From: Actinospineispora acaciae DSM 45401
Lineage (GTDB): Bacteria; Actinomycetota; Actinomycetes; Mycobacteriales; Pseudonocardiaceae
Assembly: GCF_000620785.1 (NCBI RefSeq)
Contig: NZ_JIAI01000007.1
Location: forward strand, 368,134-432,133
Direction: 5' to 3'
Length of the DNA stretch: 64,000 bases
Made by a program: the position numbers and the translations under genes. Shown here piece after piece: positions 40,987 through 47,963 of this stretch. How positions within the stretch are numbered: the stretch's first letter is position 1; every line of letters starts with the position of its first letter. The notes below the pieces were generated by a model, which saw nothing but the letters and a program-made list of their open reading frames with translations, did no database searches and was not told the origin of the DNA.

Positions 40987-41728
40987 CGTGCTGGGTTCCC
41001 TTCGGGGTGGGGTCTGTGGTCGCTACGCGGATGATCTCGGAGACGGACCGAAGGTGGTCGAGCATCGCCGCGTGGGCGGCGTCCGGGTCGCCGAGGCGGA
41101 TGGCGTCCAGGATGCGCAGGTGCCCGGCGTGCGAGTCCCGCCGTCCGGACGCCGTGCGGTGCGACTCGCGGCGGACGTCCGCCGTCCACTCGTCGGTGGT
41201 CCGCACCAGGCTCAGGAACAGCGGGTTGTGCGTCGCCGCGGCCACCATGGCGTGAAACCGCCGGTCCAGCTCGATGGACAGCTCCGGCGTGAGGTCGCCC
41301 GGCTCGACCTCCAGCGCCTCCGCGAGCGCGAGCACCTCGGCCGGGGTGGCCCGCAGCGCGGCGCGCGCCGCCACGGACGGCTCGACGGCGGTGCGCAGGT
41401 CCTGCATCTCCGCGTGCGTGCGCTGCTGGGCCGCGAGCCTGCCGAGCAGCCCGGCCGTCGCGTCGCTGTCCGGAAACCCGAGCACCCGGGTGCCCCGCCC
41501 CGGCACCCGGTCGACGGCGCGCTTGAGCTCCAGCTCGTGGATGGCCTCGCGCACCGACGCCCGGCTCAGCCCCAACAGCAGCGAGAAGTCCCGCTCGGAC
41601 GGCAGCTTGTCCCCCGCACGCAGCTCACCACCGGCGATCAGCCGCTCCACCAGCGCGGTGAGTTGCTCCGGCCCGTCCACGGTGGCGCTGACCTCGGCCC
41701 AGTCCAGCCGGTCGCCGCCTCGTCGCAT
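40964..41728 (-). CDS. GntR regulator, FadR subfamily
   Basis: 254 residues from ATG 41728 (ATG 41752 would add eight but lies within the operator). The winged helix KLPSERDFSLLLGLSRASVRE is followed by an FCD ligand-binding domain with metal-binding His residues (LDRRFHAMVAAATHNPL). Two adjacent TGGTC-N-GACCA sites upstream indicate autoregulation of the operon with the ureohydrolase and MHS transporter. Confidence 0.88.
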   Translation of the reverse strand: MRRGGDRLDWAEVSATVDGPEQLTALVERLIAGGELRAGDKLPSERDFSLLLGLSRASVREAIHELELKRAVDRVPGRGTRVLGFPDSDATAGLLGRLAAQQRTHAEMQDLRTAVEPSVAARAALRATPAEVLALAEALEVEPGDLTPELSIELDRRFHAMVAAATHNPLFLSLVRTTDEWTADVRRESHRTASGRRDSHAGHLRILDAIRLGDPDAAHAAMLDHLRSVSEIIRVATTDPTPKGTQHDGAATAE

Positions 41729-41740
41729 CGCCACCCCACA

Positions 41741-41765
41741 TGGTCTGACCAAAATGGTCGGACCA
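41741..41765. promoter_or_regulatory. Tandem FadR-type operators
   Basis: TGGTCTGACCA (41741-41751) and TGGTCGGACCA (41755-41765) are two perfect 11-bp palindromes, centres 14 bp apart, just upstream of the fadR-like start. TGGTCNGACCA is the classic core recognised by FadR-subfamily regulators such as LldR. Confidence 0.8.
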
Positions 41766-41865
41766 AACCGTAGGCGTTGCCCCTGCGCGCTGACAAGCCG
41801 TCCGAGCCTCCGCCGTGCGCTCGCCTACCTCACGGGTCGGCAGGGGTCGACGGTCTCGACGGCGC

Positions 41866-42399
41866 TCACGCCGCGCTGGGAGCGGGCAGGGCCGCGATGC
41901 TCGTCCCGCGAGCCGTCACCGTCGCGCCGGCGAGCCGGAAGAACGCCGGAAAACCTCGAACCGCGAAGGCCTTGGACAGCGCCCCGCCCCCATCGTCCCG
42001 GATGACGTGCGCCACCTCCGCGAGGGAGGGCACCATCGACGGCGCCGCGTCCGCCGGCCCGATCACCACCGCCAGCACCCGGGTCCGCCCGGCGACACCG
42101 CGCGCGTACTCCACGAACTCCGGCAGCCGCTCGTGGCAGGGTGGGCACTCGGTGGTGAGGAACCCGACGACGGTGTCACCGACGAGGTCATCCCTGGAGA
42201 CGGCGATGTCGTCGAGGGTGACCGCCTCGAAAGCCCCCACCGACGCACCCTCCGCCAGACCGATCTCGGGCGAGCCGGCCGACATCTGGTCGAAGCGCGC
42301 GGCGTACTCCCGAAGCCGCCGCACCACCCCCAAACAGACCAGCAGGTTCACCAGGCACAACACACCCACCAGCACGATGGCGGCAACCATGTACGGCAT
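41866..42399 (-). CDS. Membrane-anchored thioredoxin-like protein (MauD/TlpA-like)
   Basis: 177 residues. One N-terminal membrane helix (residues 4-26) leads to an exterior thioredoxin fold with the redox pair C85-P-P-C88 in LTTECPPCHERLPEF. MauD proteins form disulphides in the Cys-rich methylamine dehydrogenase light chain. ATG 42399 follows GGGAGGGG. It is divergent from a tiny signal peptidase and near a Cys-rich peptide gene, which fits a role in disulphide formation for that peptide. No MauE/DoxX partner is seen. Confidence 0.75.
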   Translation of the reverse strand: MPYMVAAIVLVGVLCLVNLLVCLGVVRRLREYAARFDQMSAGSPEIGLAEGASVGAFEAVTLDDIAVSRDDLVGDTVVGFLTTECPPCHERLPEFVEYARGVAGRTRVLAVVIGPADAAPSMVPSLAEVAHVIRDDGGGALSKAFAVRGFPAFFRLAGATVTARGTSIAALPAPSAA

Positions 42400-42529
42400 C
42401 GGAGCGCTCCCCTCCCGATCTCGGTACGGTGCGGCAGAACCAGATCGACCAGCTCGTCGAACCGGGCGACGAGCACCGCGTCCGCTTCTCGCTTGCGCGG
42501 TCGTCCCGGGCCGGATACTCGCCGACGCC

Positions 42530-42548
42530 CGCACATCGATTGCACATC
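42530..42548. promoter_or_regulatory. Paired GCACATC repeats, 11-bp period
   Basis: CGCACATC (42530-42537) and TGCACATC (42541-42548) are direct repeats 11 bp apart between the divergent thioredoxin-like and signal peptidase genes. The same pair in reverse orientation occurs at 43047-43065 upstream of the short peptide genes. Confidence 0.5.
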
Positions 42549-42602
42549 GCCATCCGTGAACCGATATGCGCGCCGTGTACGAGGGTCGGCTATCCACGCA
42601 CC

Positions 42603-43037
42603 ATGCGACGTATTCCCGCCATGCTGGCTTTCGCTGGCGGCGTGCTGCTGTGCGCCGCGCTCGTCACCCTGCGACGCACGCTGCTGATCGTCACCGTGCG
42701 CGGCAAGAGCATGGAACCCACGTTCGTCGCGGGTGACCGGGTGCTGGTGCGCCGGCGCCGTGGCCATCGGGTCAAGCCGGCCGACGTGATCATCCTGCGT
42801 AGGCCGCCCGCCTTCCGAGACGGAGAACCGCTGCTGCTGAAACGGGTCGCCGCCGCGGCCGGCGACCCCCTACCCATCACCACCGAGGCGTTACCGCCGG
42901 ACCACACGCATGTTCCCGAGGGCCAACTCGTCGTACTCGGTGACAATCCCGAGATGAGCTCCGACTCGCGCGGCTTCGGCTATCTCCCCGAGGAATACGT
43001 GGTAGGAGTGGTGCTACGTCGGATCCACGCCGGATAG
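42603..43037 (+). CDS. Minimal S26-family signal peptidase
   Basis: 144 residues, short for bacterial type I signal peptidases (usually 180-300). An N-terminal membrane helix (about 7-32) precedes the catalytic Ser36 in GKSMEPTFVAGDRVLV and Lys80 in LLLKRVAA; GDNPEMSSDSRGFG is box E. The protease acts outside the membrane and cuts after Ala-X-Ala. ATG 42603 follows a 203-bp divergent gap. The nearby 62-residue peptide has an Ala-Asn-Ala site, so a dedicated processing role is likely. Confidence 0.82.
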   Translation: MRRIPAMLAFAGGVLLCAALVTLRRTLLIVTVRGKSMEPTFVAGDRVLVRRRRGHRVKPADVIILRRPPAFRDGEPLLLKRVAAAAGDPLPITTEALPPDHTHVPEGQLVVLGDNPEMSSDSRGFGYLPEEYVVGVVLRRIHAG

Positions 43038-43046
43038 CACACACCG

Positions 43047-43065
43047 AATGTGCATGGGATGTGCA
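43047..43065. promoter_or_regulatory. Paired GATGTGCA repeats, 11-bp period
   Basis: AATGTGCA (43047-43054) and GATGTGCA (43058-43065) are 11 bp apart and are the reverse complement of the pair at 42530-42548. TTAGCC at 43073-43078 could be the -10 of the peptide transcript. Confidence 0.5.
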
Positions 43066-43114
43066 GGGTCCGGTTAGCCTTCAGACGGCCCGCAAAACCT
43101 CTTGGAGGACGAAA

Positions 43115-43204
43115 ATGGACCAGCTCGGCAAAGTCAGCGACCGACTACTCCATGCCCTCATGATTCTTGTCGCCGCCGGACACAGGCCAAAGCCGCAACG
43201 GTGA
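43115..43204 (+). CDS. Short peptide with shared leader, probably truncated
   Basis: 29 residues from ATG 43115 with GGAGG 7 bp upstream. The N-terminus MDQLGKVSDRLL closely matches MNQLERFSDRLL of the Cys-rich peptide 221 bp downstream, and the upstream DNA is similar too (CAAAA-N3-CTTGGAGGAC here, CAAA-N-TCTTTGAGGAC there). It has no Cys. A one-base frameshift near residue 22 would give TQAKA, recreating an Ala-X-Ala-like end. It is either a relic of a tandem duplicate or a different short peptide. Confidence 0.5.
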   Translation: MDQLGKVSDRLLHALMILVAAGHRPKPQR

Positions 43205-43335
43205 TCACGTCGCCCAGGGCCGTCCAATAATCGACGACAGCGACAAGTTCCACGCCGAGTCCGTTCCGCAGGGAGCAGAGCGGCCACGAACGACACGGCG
43301 AGCGGTCTGACAGCTCACAAACTCTTTGAGGACAG

Positions 43336-43524
43336 ATGAACCAGCTCGAAAGATTCAGCGACCGATTACTCTGCCTTCTCGTACCTACAACCACCGCGAA
43401 CGCGGGTTCCCCGCCAGGCTGCTGGTGCTCGAATCAGCCATGCTCACCGAGCTACGCCATGATTTGCTGCTGGGTCAATAATATCATACACTGCGAGTGT
43501 TCTCGGGAATGCCCGAACCCGTAA
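43336..43524 (+). CDS. Cys-rich secreted peptide precursor
   Basis: 62 residues from ATG 43336 (GAGGAC upstream). Residues 1-23 form a leader, MNQLERFSDRLL then CLLVPTTTANA, ending in a signal-peptidase-like A21-N-A23 site. The 39-residue remainder has eight Cys: 29, 31, 36, 44, 45, 53, 55 and 59. Its GC content is well below that of its neighbours. The leader is less hydrophobic than a Sec signal. A strong terminator follows 10 bp later. The function is unknown; a disulphide-rich or modified peptide is likely. Confidence 0.72.
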   Translation: MNQLERFSDRLLCLLVPTTTANAGSPPGCWCSNQPCSPSYAMICCWVNNIIHCECSRECPNP

Positions 43525-43533
43525 TGTGGAGAT

Positions 43534-43565
43534 GATAGCCGGGGCGGATACCTGCCCCGGCTATC
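43534..43565 (+). terminator. Strong hairpin after the Cys-rich peptide gene
   Basis: GATAGCCGGGGC (43534-43545) and GCCCCGGCTATC (43554-43565) form a perfect 12-bp stem around an 8-nt loop, 10 bp after the TAA stop of the peptide gene. There is no long U-run, as is usual in actinobacteria. The 120 bp between it and the CGNR gene stop (43687) hold nothing I can assign. Confidence 0.75.
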
Positions 43566-43686
43566 TGGCCCGGCTCCCGCGCTCACTGGGCGTGCCTATA
43601 CGGCAGGTGCCGTCCACCCTCGGCGCGGTGCCGATCGTTGACCTCCGGCGTCGGCTGCTCGTGGTGCTCGACAACGTGTCCGAAGA

Positions 43687-44292
43687 CTACCCGACGGAGC
43701 CGCTCCTGCCGGCTTCATCCCGCGCCGCAGTCCCGCTCTTGCGCTGCTTGGCGTTGAAGCGCGCCTTCTTCTCGCGATTCCCGCACGTGTTCATTTCACA
43801 CCATTTGCGGGTGCGACTCTGACTAGTGTCGAAGAAAGCGGCCCGGCAGGTCGGCGAGGCACACAACGCCAATCTCCCGTCTCGTTCACCCGCGATGATG
43901 CTGATCGCGTCGGCGGCGATGACGCCGAGAGCATCTTCGACGCTGGACGCCGAGCCGAGTCGCCATTCACGATTTGCCTCGGGCGTCAGGACAGCCGCCG
44001 CGCGGCCCTGAATGCTGCGCTCATTGATGATGTGGATCGCGGCCGCCGGGAGTGGGTCGTGGACCGCGGCCGCCGTCGCGGCGGCGTGAATCGACTCCCT
44101 CAGCTCCCGAGCGAGCTCGAGCTGGGCGGTGGTGCAGGAGTCCACGGCGAGCCCGCTCACCGCCAGCCAGTCGACGAGCCGCCCCGGCGTGGGAATGCGC
44201 TCCACAGGCTCGCCCTGACGCTCCGTCAGGGTCGCCGTGAAGCTGGTCGCCAGCACGCTGCCGAGGCGGAACTCAGGAAACTCAACCCGCAT
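43687..44292 (-). CDS. CGNR zinc-finger / ABATE-domain regulator
   Basis: 201 residues. An N-terminal ABATE domain (stress-induced regulator type) is followed by a four-Cys finger, CASPTCRAAFFD and then WCEMNTCGNREKKARF, which gives the CGNR signature. Such proteins are thought to be stress-responsive transcription factors. It is divergent from an epoxide hydrolase gene and two repeated GAACC/GGTTC dyads lie between them, making it the likely regulator. Start ATG 44292. Confidence 0.87.
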   Translation of the reverse strand: MRVEFPEFRLGSVLATSFTATLTERQGEPVERIPTPGRLVDWLAVSGLAVDSCTTAQLELARELRESIHAAATAAAVHDPLPAAAIHIINERSIQGRAAAVLTPEANREWRLGSASSVEDALGVIAADAISIIAGERDGRLALCASPTCRAAFFDTSQSRTRKWCEMNTCGNREKKARFNAKQRKSGTAARDEAGRSGSVG

Positions 44293-44359
44293 GGAACCAC
44301 CTTAGCCGGTTGCACCTGGACGGCACGACATGATAGAACCATCTAAGCCGGTTCGCACC
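44293..44359. promoter_or_regulatory. Two repeated dyads between CGNR and epoxide hydrolase genes
   Basis: AACCAYCTWAGCCGGTT occurs at 44295-44311 and 44337-44353, centres 42 bp apart (four helical turns), each followed by GCACC. The second copy is the full inverted repeat GAACC-N9-GGTTC. They are likely operator sites for the CGNR protein. Confidence 0.65.
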
Positions 44360-44399
44360 AGGTCGAAGCGGGTTCCACGGTGACCAGGAGGTTCGTCTG

Positions 44400-45569
44400 A
44401 TGCCCACCACCAGCGACGTCGAGGCGTTCGAAGCCCACGCGACCGACGACGACCTCGACGACCTGCGCGCGCGACTGGCCGCCGCCCGGCTGCCGGAAAC
44501 CGAGACGGTCCATCGCGCCGCGCCCGACCCTCGCCGATGGGAGCAGGGCGTTCCCCTCGCCGACCTCGTCGACGTCGTGAACTACTGGCGCACCGGGTAC
44601 GACTGGCGGTCGTTCGAAAAGCGCCTCAACCGGATCGGCCAGTTCCGCACGACCATTGACGATCTGGGAATCCACTTCCTGCACCGCCGCTCCGCGCGCG
44701 CGGACGCCACTCCCCTGATCCTGACGCACGGCTGGCCGGACAGCATTGTCCGGTTCATCGACATAGTCGACGAGTTGGCGGATCCGAAAGACGCGGGCGC
44801 TCCGGCATTCCACGTCGTGGTCCCGTCGCTGCCGGGCTTTGGTTACAGCGACAAGCCGGCCACCACCGGGTGGGGAACCGAAAAGATCGCGGCCGCCTGG
44901 GTGGAACTGATGGGAAGGCTCGGGTACGGCAGGTTCTTGGCGCACGGCGGTGACTGGGGCGGCAATATCACGACGGTTCTCGGCGGCAGGTTCCCGGCGA
45001 ACGTCCTCGGCATCCACACCACGTTCGCGGAGGGGCCGCCCGGGTTGACGACGGACGGGCTGACGGCGGTCGAGCGCGGGTGGGCCGAGGACACCCGCGA
45101 CTTCTGGACCCGCCGCGCGGCGTACGCGAAGCTGCAGGCGACCCGGCCGCAGACCATCGGCTACTCGCTGGTCGACTCACCGGTCGGGCTCCTCGCCTGG
45201 ATCCTGGACAAGTTCGCCGAGTGGTCGGACACCGAGGACAGCCCGTTCGAACGGATCTCCAGGGACAGGATCCTCGACGACGTCACGCTGTACTGGCTGA
45301 CGCGGACCGGCGCATCGGCGGCCCGCATCTACTACGAGAGCCACAACTCGCTCGACCCCGACCTCCGGGTCGACGTCCCGTCGGCGATCACCGCGTACCC
45401 CCGCGACGTCGAGAAGTGCCCGCGCCCCTGGGCACAGCAGCGGTACCGACAGATCGTCCGGTGGGGGCTGCCCGAGACCGGTGGGCATTTCCCGTCGCTG
45501 GAAGTTCCCGAGTATTTCGTCAAGGACCTGCGAGAAGGCCTCGCGGCGGTGCTGGCCGCTCATCGGTGA
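44400..45569 (+). CDS. Epoxide hydrolase
   Basis: 389 residues. The N-terminal EHN domain (WEQGVPLADLVDVVNYWRTG, about 47-66) is specific to microsomal-type epoxide hydrolases. The alpha/beta-hydrolase core has oxyanion motif HGWPDS (110-115), nucleophile D185 in HGGDWGGNI, and base His in ETGGHFPSLE near residue 365. It converts epoxides to diols, for detoxification or catabolism. Divergent from, and probably controlled by, the CGNR regulator. Confidence 0.92.
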   Translation: MPTTSDVEAFEAHATDDDLDDLRARLAAARLPETETVHRAAPDPRRWEQGVPLADLVDVVNYWRTGYDWRSFEKRLNRIGQFRTTIDDLGIHFLHRRSARADATPLILTHGWPDSIVRFIDIVDELADPKDAGAPAFHVVVPSLPGFGYSDKPATTGWGTEKIAAAWVELMGRLGYGRFLAHGGDWGGNITTVLGGRFPANVLGIHTTFAEGPPGLTTDGLTAVERGWAEDTRDFWTRRAAYAKLQATRPQTIGYSLVDSPVGLLAWILDKFAEWSDTEDSPFERISRDRILDDVTLYWLTRTGASAARIYYESHNSLDPDLRVDVPSAITAYPRDVEKCPRPWAQQRYRQIVRWGLPETGGHFPSLEVPEYFVKDLREGLAAVLAAHR

Positions 45570-45582
45570 ACGCGGCCCGACG

Positions 45583-45609
45583 TGTCACATCGCGCCGTCG
45601 AGATGGGTC
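45583..45609 (+). promoter_or_regulatory. Candidate ECF41-type promoter
   Basis: TGTCACA (45583-45589) followed after 16 bp by GGTC (45606-45609) resembles the ECF41 consensus TGTCACA-N16-CGTC. It lies 36 bp upstream of the sigma-factor ATG, where autoregulation is expected. Confidence 0.55.
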
Positions 45610-45645
45610 AGTGCTAGGACGGCACCTTACGGAGGTCGGGGACCC

Positions 45646-46578
45646 ATGGACGATCACGACTGGCTCGCGCGGCGGTTCGAGGAGAACCGGGGACACCTGC
45701 GGGCGGTGGCCTTGCGGATGCTCGGGTCGGCCAGCGAGGCGGACGACGCGGTGCAGGAGGCCTGGCTGCGGCTGAGCCGTTCGGACACCGGCGACGTCGA
45801 GAACCTGGGCGGCTGGCTGACCACCGTCGTCGCCAGGGTCTGCCTGAACATGTTGCGGTCGCGCACGTCGCGGCCCGAGCAGCCGTGGGACGAGCGGGTG
45901 ACCGGGCCGGTCGAGGCCGACGGGGACGCGGTCGACCCCGAGCGGGAGGCGGTGCTGGCCGACTCGGTCGGGTCCGCGCTGCTGGTGGTGCTGGACACGC
46001 TGGCCCCCGCCGAGCGGCTCGCGTTCGTGCTGCACGACATGTTCGCGGTGCCGTTCGACGAGATCGCGCCGATCGTGGGCCGGTCACCGGCGGCGGCCCG
46101 CCAGCTCGCCAGCCGCGCCCGCCGGCGGGTGCAGACGGCGCAGCGGGTCACGGACACCGACATCGCCCGCCAGCGGGTCATCGTGGACGCGTTCCTCGCG
46201 GCGTCGCGGGACGGTGACTTCGAGGCGCTGCTCGCGGTGCTCGACCCCGACGTGGTGCTGCGGGCCGACGCCGTGGCCACGTCCTGGGGCGCACCGGGCA
46301 CCGTCCGAGGCGCGGTGGCGGTGGCCGAGCAGTTCCGGGGCAGGGCACGGGGGGCGCGGACCGCGCTGGTGGACGGCGCGGTGGGCGCCGCGTGGACCCC
46401 CGGCGGGCGGCCGAGGGTCATCTTCGACATCACGATCAGGCGCGGGAAGATCGTCGAGATCGAGCTGCTGGCCGACCCGGACCGCCTCGGCCGGCTCGAC
46501 CTGGCGGTCCTGGACCGCGCGGGCGCGCGCTCAGACGCCGAGCATCTCGATGACCAGCCTGGCGACCTCCCGTCCTGA
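45646..46578 (+). CDS. ECF41-type sigma factor (SigJ-like) with SnoaL-like C-terminus
   Basis: 310 residues. Region 2 (ENRGHLRAVALRMLGSASEADDAVQ, in two parts) and region 4 (FAVPFDEIAPIVGRSPAAAR) are followed by a SnoaL/NTF2-like domain from about residue 180 (VDAFLAASRDGDFEALLAVL), the arrangement of ECF41 factors, in which the fused domain replaces an anti-sigma. Typical partners are small oxidoreductases or carboxymuconolactone-decarboxylase-like proteins. ATG 45646 follows GGAGG. The last 48 bp overlap the converging DJ-1 gene. Confidence 0.9.
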   Translation: MDDHDWLARRFEENRGHLRAVALRMLGSASEADDAVQEAWLRLSRSDTGDVENLGGWLTTVVARVCLNMLRSRTSRPEQPWDERVTGPVEADGDAVDPEREAVLADSVGSALLVVLDTLAPAERLAFVLHDMFAVPFDEIAPIVGRSPAAARQLASRARRRVQTAQRVTDTDIARQRVIVDAFLAASRDGDFEALLAVLDPDVVLRADAVATSWGAPGTVRGAVAVAEQFRGRARGARTALVDGAVGAAWTPGGRPRVIFDITIRRGKIVEIELLADPDRLGRLDLAVLDRAGARSDAEHLDDQPGDLPS

Positions 46579-47304
46579 GTACTGCTGCTGGCCGGTGACC
46601 AGCCGGCCGTCCCTGGCCGCGAACGGCTTGAACAGGCCGGCCTGGATGTAGTTCGCGCCCCGCGCGCGCAACGCGTCCTCCAGCCGCCACGGCATGACGG
46701 TGGCGCCGGCGGCGGCATCGACGTAGTCCTCCTCGACGTTGGAGAAACCGGTGACCGTCCTGCCGGCGACCAGGTAGGAGCCGTCCGAGAGGGTCGCGTC
46801 CACCAGGGCGGCCACGCCGTGGCAGAACGCCCCGGTGACCTTCTCCGCCTCGTAGCAGGCGCGGATGGCCCGGTGCAGGTCGGCGTTGTCCCGGAAGGTG
46901 AACATCGGCGACTGGCCGCCGCAGATCACCAGCGCGTCGTAGCCCGCGAGGTCCAGCTCGGACAGCTTGGGGGTGTCCGCCAGCAGCGCCATCAGCTCCG
47001 GGGTGTGGACGAACCCCATGCTGATCAGGTCCTCGGACGACCAGCGGGACTCGTCGCGCGGGTCGGACAGCGCGTCGAACTCCACCCTGCCGCCGTCCGG
47101 GCTGGCGATGGTGACCTCGACGCCGCGCTCGGTCAGCTCGTAGTAGGGGTGGGTCAGCTCGGCCGCCCAGAACCCCACCGGCCAGCCGTTGTTCGAGCTG
47201 ACCGCCGGGTTGGCGACCACCATCAGGACCCGCTTCGGACGGCTGGCGACGGTGTCCACCGCCCGGTGGTGCTCCAGGCCGCCCCGAACTGTCTCCTGAC
47301 TCAT
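46531..47304 (-). CDS. DJ-1/PfpI-family glutamine amidotransferase-like protein
   Basis: 257 residues. The nucleophile elbow is VTGAFCHGVAAL with Cys near residue 165, and the acid Glu lies in the early helix (NNGWPVGFWAAELTHPYYEL), matching Hsp31-like chaperone/deglycase proteins that protect from methylglyoxal or stress. It is the last of four overlapping genes facing a MarR regulator; ATG 47304 overlaps the TMEM175 stop (ATGA). Confidence 0.87.
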   Translation of the reverse strand: MSQETVRGGLEHHRAVDTVASRPKRVLMVVANPAVSSNNGWPVGFWAAELTHPYYELTERGVEVTIASPDGGRVEFDALSDPRDESRWSSEDLISMGFVHTPELMALLADTPKLSELDLAGYDALVICGGQSPMFTFRDNADLHRAIRACYEAEKVTGAFCHGVAALVDATLSDGSYLVAGRTVTGFSNVEEDYVDAAAGATVMPWRLEDALRARGANYIQAGLFKPFAARDGRLVTGQQQYSGREVARLVIEMLGV

Positions 47305-47963
47305 CGTGGTTGCTCCTCTGCCGCCGACGCCGACACCGCTGACGTGCTGAGCTGGTCGAAGCAGTAGTAGAGGGCGAGCGCTCCGTGCACCGCCAGCGTC
47401 GCGTAGGCGTTCACGAACGACAGCCCGATGCACCCGCCGTAGACGGCAAGCCCGAGGCTGAACCGGCGCAGCGCGGCGCGGCCGGCCGCCCGGTCCAGGT
47501 GCTCGTGCAGCAGGCCGGCGTCGCGCGTGATCGCCCACCACAGACCGGTGAACGCCACCGCCATGCCGAGCATGGTCGCGCTGTACACGGCGGCGGCGAC
47601 GTGCGCATCGGAGTCGTCCGAGGTGAGGTAGTCGGCCAGCAGCCGGGTCGGGAACGGGATCAGCGAGACCACCATGAGCAGGCCGAGGTTGGTGAACAGC
47701 ACCGCCCGGTCCACCCGCCGCACCTGGGTGAACATCGCGTGGTGGTTGATCCAGATGATCCCGATGACCAGGAAGCTGACCAGGTAGGCGGCGTACGACG
47801 GCCACTCGTGGCCGAGCGCGGCGGCCAGGCCGTGCGCTGTGGTGTTCCCAGCCGCCTCGGCGTGCGGCGGCACCTTGAGGTCCAGCACCAGCAGCGTGAT
47901 CGCGATCGCCATGACGCCGTCGCTGAACGCCTCCAGCCGCTTGCCGTCGGTCGTCGAGGTCAT
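47301..47963 (-). CDS. TMEM175-family (DUF1211) potassium-channel-like protein
   Basis: 220 residues with six membrane helices. The start RLEAFSDGVMAIAITLLVLD contains the FSD motif that lines the pore of TMEM175 channels. Bacterial members conduct K+ with low selectivity. The gene overlaps both neighbours by 4 bp, so it is translated with the isochorismatase-like and DJ-1 genes. Confidence 0.87.
   Translation of the reverse strand: MTSTTDGKRLEAFSDGVMAIAITLLVLDLKVPPHAEAAGNTTAHGLAAALGHEWPSYAAYLVSFLVIGIIWINHHAMFTQVRRVDRAVLFTNLGLLMVVSLIPFPTRLLADYLTSDDSDAHVAAAVYSATMLGMAVAFTGLWWAITRDAGLLHEHLDRAAGRAALRRFSLGLAVYGGCIGLSFVNAYATLAVHGALALYYCFDQLSTSAVSASAAEEQPR

Noticed and set aside
43158..43394. A minus-strand frame with several Cys across the peptide region
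   Set aside because: No ribosome binding site and no similarity to the plus-strand peptides; it overlaps the leader of the better-supported Cys-rich peptide.
43526..43822. A 98-residue plus-strand frame after the Cys-rich peptide gene
   Set aside because: It begins inside the terminator hairpin, has no ribosome binding site, and its second half runs opposite the conserved CGNR finger. The first part (43566-43686) has no recognisable similarity.
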